NCBI RefSeq assembly: GCF_000004075.3
Contig: NC_026656.2
Location: forward strand, 16,998,607 to 17,062,606
Length of the DNA: 64,000 nt
Reading direction: 5' to 3'
Origin: Cucumis sativus
Lineage: Eukaryota > Streptophyta > Magnoliopsida > Cucurbitales > Cucurbitaceae
The notes beneath the pieces were generated by a model. That model saw only the letters and a program-made list of their open reading frames with translations. It was not told where the DNA came from and did not search any database. How positions within the stretch are numbered: position 1 is the first letter of the stretch; each line of letters starts with the position of its first letter. This document shows positions 61,154 through 64,000 of this stretch, one piece after another. The translations under genes were made by a program, and so were the position numbers.

Positions 61154-64000
61154 ATGACGAAAACAAGTACAGAAGTCTCCAAGAATGAGCGTAATGATGT
61201 TCTGGAGGCATTAAATCCTGCAATTTCTAATTTTCTTGGGCAGCTTTCTCAGAAACTTCAAAAGTCTCTCAAGGTTAGCCATCTCTGTGTGATCCTGAAA
61301 AATATAAGAAAATTTTTAACTTTCATTTGGAACGAATATTTACTTTAAAAAAAAAAAAAGGCCCGTTGGACAGAAATAAATAGAGAGGAAATCTGGAAAT
61401 TTTAGACTGAGTTACAATTTTTTTACGTAGAGGTTGACTTGAAACAAAAAAGCAATTCATTATCAAATGTATTGTTGAAAGTTCTCTCTTTCCCGCTCTG
61501 TTTTCATTTTGTTTGTTCATTTATTTTCGGTTGCAACCTCAGCTTAAGAAATTGGCTAATGACGGTCAGAAGTTAATGTCAATGACAACGAGCCCTTTCA
61601 CAAAAGGGGAAAAGAAGGGACCTTCTACATCCTGGGAGCTTGATGTGGAGAAGCAACTACAGGCATGGAGAGAGAACCCTTCATGGACCGACAAACCTCC
61701 ACAAATAAAGGTGCACAATGACAATCATAATATCAAGATAGAAGGGCATGCTTTCCATTTTAGATATGATGTTCGATGAACAAGAAAATTGATTCTCCTA
61801 TCATAACTTCTTGGAATTAATGAAATGCACAACTAATCAAGTGTTGTGTGTGGTGAATGCGGAAGGGGATGCGTTTTACTCTTTTAAGCTCTTCATCTGC
61901 TTTAATTAGGATTTCATTAAATTGATTATGATATATCCTCAATTACAGAACTCAAGTTTTGAAGTGCCACGTTTTCTTCCTGTAACTCTATAACTTTAAC
62001 TTTAAGTCTCGTTCTTCCGGTCACACTTTCATCTTTATTTTTACATTTGATTCATTAAGGATGAAGTCTGTTGAACTTAATTCCTGCTTTACTATTTTAA
62101 TCTATTGATGGCTTTTTAGCTAAAGTCAAAGATGAAAAAAGATGCACTCATTTTTAAATTATAGATTTTAAATATTGCCATCGACAAGTAAAGTTACAGT
62201 AGTTCGTTGGATGCGACGTGCCTATTTCCAACACGAATGTGATTGATGTAAAGAAGTAAAAGTTCAAGGACATGGTTAAAATTTTTATAAAAATATAAAT
62301 TCTAGAAAATACGATTGATGGAAGATATGAAACAAAGTTCTTCGCCTATTTCAGCAGTAAATATGCACTTGGTTTCTGTATTTAGGCTTTTCGAAAATTA
62401 AGTTAAATGTATGCATTTCGCAGTAGTTGCTCATAAATACTTCTGAACACTTAAGCTTGAAGATTCATTGTTAGTGATGGTTAGTAAGAAATATATCAGG
62501 TCCCCGTATAAGATATTTTTCACCAGAGAAATATACTGAGGCTGATTGAGTTTAAACGGGACTCATTGTAGGTCAGTGTACCAAAAGATACCCTTAGCAG
62601 ACTCAATGTAAAAGTTGATGTTGGTTTGCCACCAGACGCTGTATATAATATTGTGACAGACCCTGATAACAAGAGAGTCTTCAAGAATATCAAAGTAAGT
62701 GATTTCCTTTTATTTCAATTCCAAGCTTTTCACTCTGGCTATTAGTCACACTGATTTTCATTCAATATTTATTGATTGTCAGAATCAAATATTTATACCA
62801 TCTTTCTTTAATACACATCAAAACAGTGTCTGCTTGATTAGTGCAATTGTTATTGCTCTGTTGCCATAACGAATAACCAAACCACTGATGTCAAGGAAGT
62901 GAGGGGAGACCTATGTTAATTGCTCCAAGTCCTAAACCTTTGTGGTTAACTAATAGCGCTGAAGCGGTGTTAAATTTTAGGATTGGTTGGGAGAAAATAA
63001 GTAAATTCTGAAAGCAGTTAGGAAGATGTCTTCTTAAAATATTCAAATTTTGTATGGTATAAGTTTAAGACTGTTATTTATAAACCTCAAAACAAAGAAA
63101 TACGAGGTAGAGGCTAAAGGTGACTTTTGATGAATACACTAACACAAGGTCCATGCTAAACACAATCACAAAAACTATTTTGGAATTTCACAAAAAATAC
63201 TTTGGTTTCTGTCTATTTAGATAAGAGCCGAGCTATATATCAACGTCAGCTACCGTTCTGCATCTTGCTGTAACTGTATCATCTGCTGAGTTTGGAAAAT
63301 TTTTCGTTTCAGGAGGTAATATCCAGACGGGTTTTGATCGATGAAGGTTCGAGGCAGGTGGTTGAGCTGGAGCAAGCAGCTTTGTGGAGATTTCTTTGGT
63401 GGTCAGGGACAATTTCAGTCCATGTTCTAGTAGATCAAAACAGAGCAGATCACTCAGTAAGCACTGGACACTTTCTTCTTTTGTTCATTATTGTTCAGAA
63501 CAATAAGAAGATTGTTTCTAGGATATTTTGTAGGAAAAAATCAGATTCTCGATTTCCTAGTATGTATGAAATTACATGTCTATTCACTTTTGGGAGTTAT
63601 TTTATTTGAACATTTGCTAGTTCAATATGTGATATTAATGCTCCAATTTGAAAGTTTTATATCCAAGGTACACAAATAGTAATACTGCTCTATGGTCATA
63701 TCTTGTTGTGACTTGGTTGATGATCATTGGCCTCACAATTGAAAGATTGGTGAGAAGAAATTTCTCGATTTTAATTATCGATTCGATGTTGTTAGATGAT
63801 GTTCAAGCAACTGAACGCTGGATTTATGAAGAGATTTGAAGGGTGCTGGAGAGTGGAGCCTCTATTTGTTGATGAAAGAATGTGCTTCCCAGTAAAACCA
63901 AAGAACTTGGGAGATTATCATGCTTGCACGAAGGGCAAGGGAAGAGTAGGGTCAAGGGTGAGCCTGGAACAGCTAATTGAGCCAGCTATTGTTCCACCAC
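61154..64000 (+). CDS. DUF220 / START-like (polyketide cyclase-type) protein, 3' end beyond window
   Basis: Exons 61154-61273, 61543-61710, 62572-62694, 63313-63456 and 63796 onward (cut at 64000). All junctions are in phase, giving about 227 residues here. The N-terminus has [20 protein letters not shown]. The middle reads [20 protein letters not shown]. The conserved domain begins [40 protein letters not shown] and [20 protein letters not shown]. It continues [28 protein letters not shown] and [18 protein letters not shown]. Relatives (AT1G70480 type) belong to the START-like ligand-binding superfamily, and their ligand is unknown. The start is the first in-frame ATG. The same frame is open upstream to 61040 without an earlier ATG, so a spliced upstream exon could add residues. 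Confidence 0.88.

Overview
The window is AT-rich nuclear DNA from a flowering plant: intron-containing genes with GT-AG splice sites, a plant-specific microRNA gene, plant-only protein families (SKS, BURP, DUF936, DUF220) and abundant MITE, Copia, CACTA and LINE debris. Base composition and intron style fit a eudicot. A cucurbit is my guess and is not proven by the sequence. Seven protein-coding genes could be assembled exon by exon. Exon phases close in every one, and no frame lesions were found in them.

Layout. 1-6.1 kb: AT-rich spacer. 6.2-7.1 kb: MIR394 on the + strand, with mature miR394 and its star strand on the two arms of a hairpin, and a possible 17-residue upstream peptide. 7.1-8.8 kb: possible downstream exons and an unexplained GC-rich folded island. 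11.3-17.6 kb (-): peroxisomal enoyl-CoA hydratase 2 (ECH2), 11 exons, with one GC-AG intron that carries a MITE and a G23 run. 18.9-23.5 kb (-): SKU5-similar multicopper-oxidase-like protein (SKS5-like), 8 exons. 27.2-31.3 kb (-): CTU1/NCS6/ROL5, the tRNA wobble-uridine thiolase, 10 exons. 32.6-35.9 kb: two broken glutamate-receptor-like (GLR) genes in opposite orientations, separated by a long AT microsatellite. 36.5-37.7 kb: a CACTA terminus and a truncated Copia element. 39.4-41.3 kb (+): DUF936 protein. 41.3-48 kb: spacer with MITE and tandem duplications. 48.0-50.0 kb (-): BURP-domain polygalacturonase-1 beta-like cell-wall protein, flanked by paired repeats. 54.4-57.7 kb (-): small OB-fold nucleic-acid-binding protein, with a transposon in its intron. 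59.8-60.4 kb: LINE remnant. 61.2-64.0 kb (+): DUF220 START-like protein, cut by the window end.

The genes do not form a pathway. The order is nevertheless informative. MIR394 - ECH2 - SKS5 - CTU1-like matches, from memory, the Arabidopsis run AT1G76135/76150/76160/76170. DUF936 - BURP - OB-fold - DUF220 matches the paralogous AT1G23xxx / AT1G70xxx blocks. The window therefore looks like two ancient conserved blocks joined at a debris-rich junction at about 31.4-39.3 kb, where the GLR pseudogenes sit. No new multi-gene system was found. The least explained items are the folded GC-rich island at 8.67-8.80 kb, the upstream peptide in the MIR394 transcript, and the intronic transposon with an apparently captured gene-like core.
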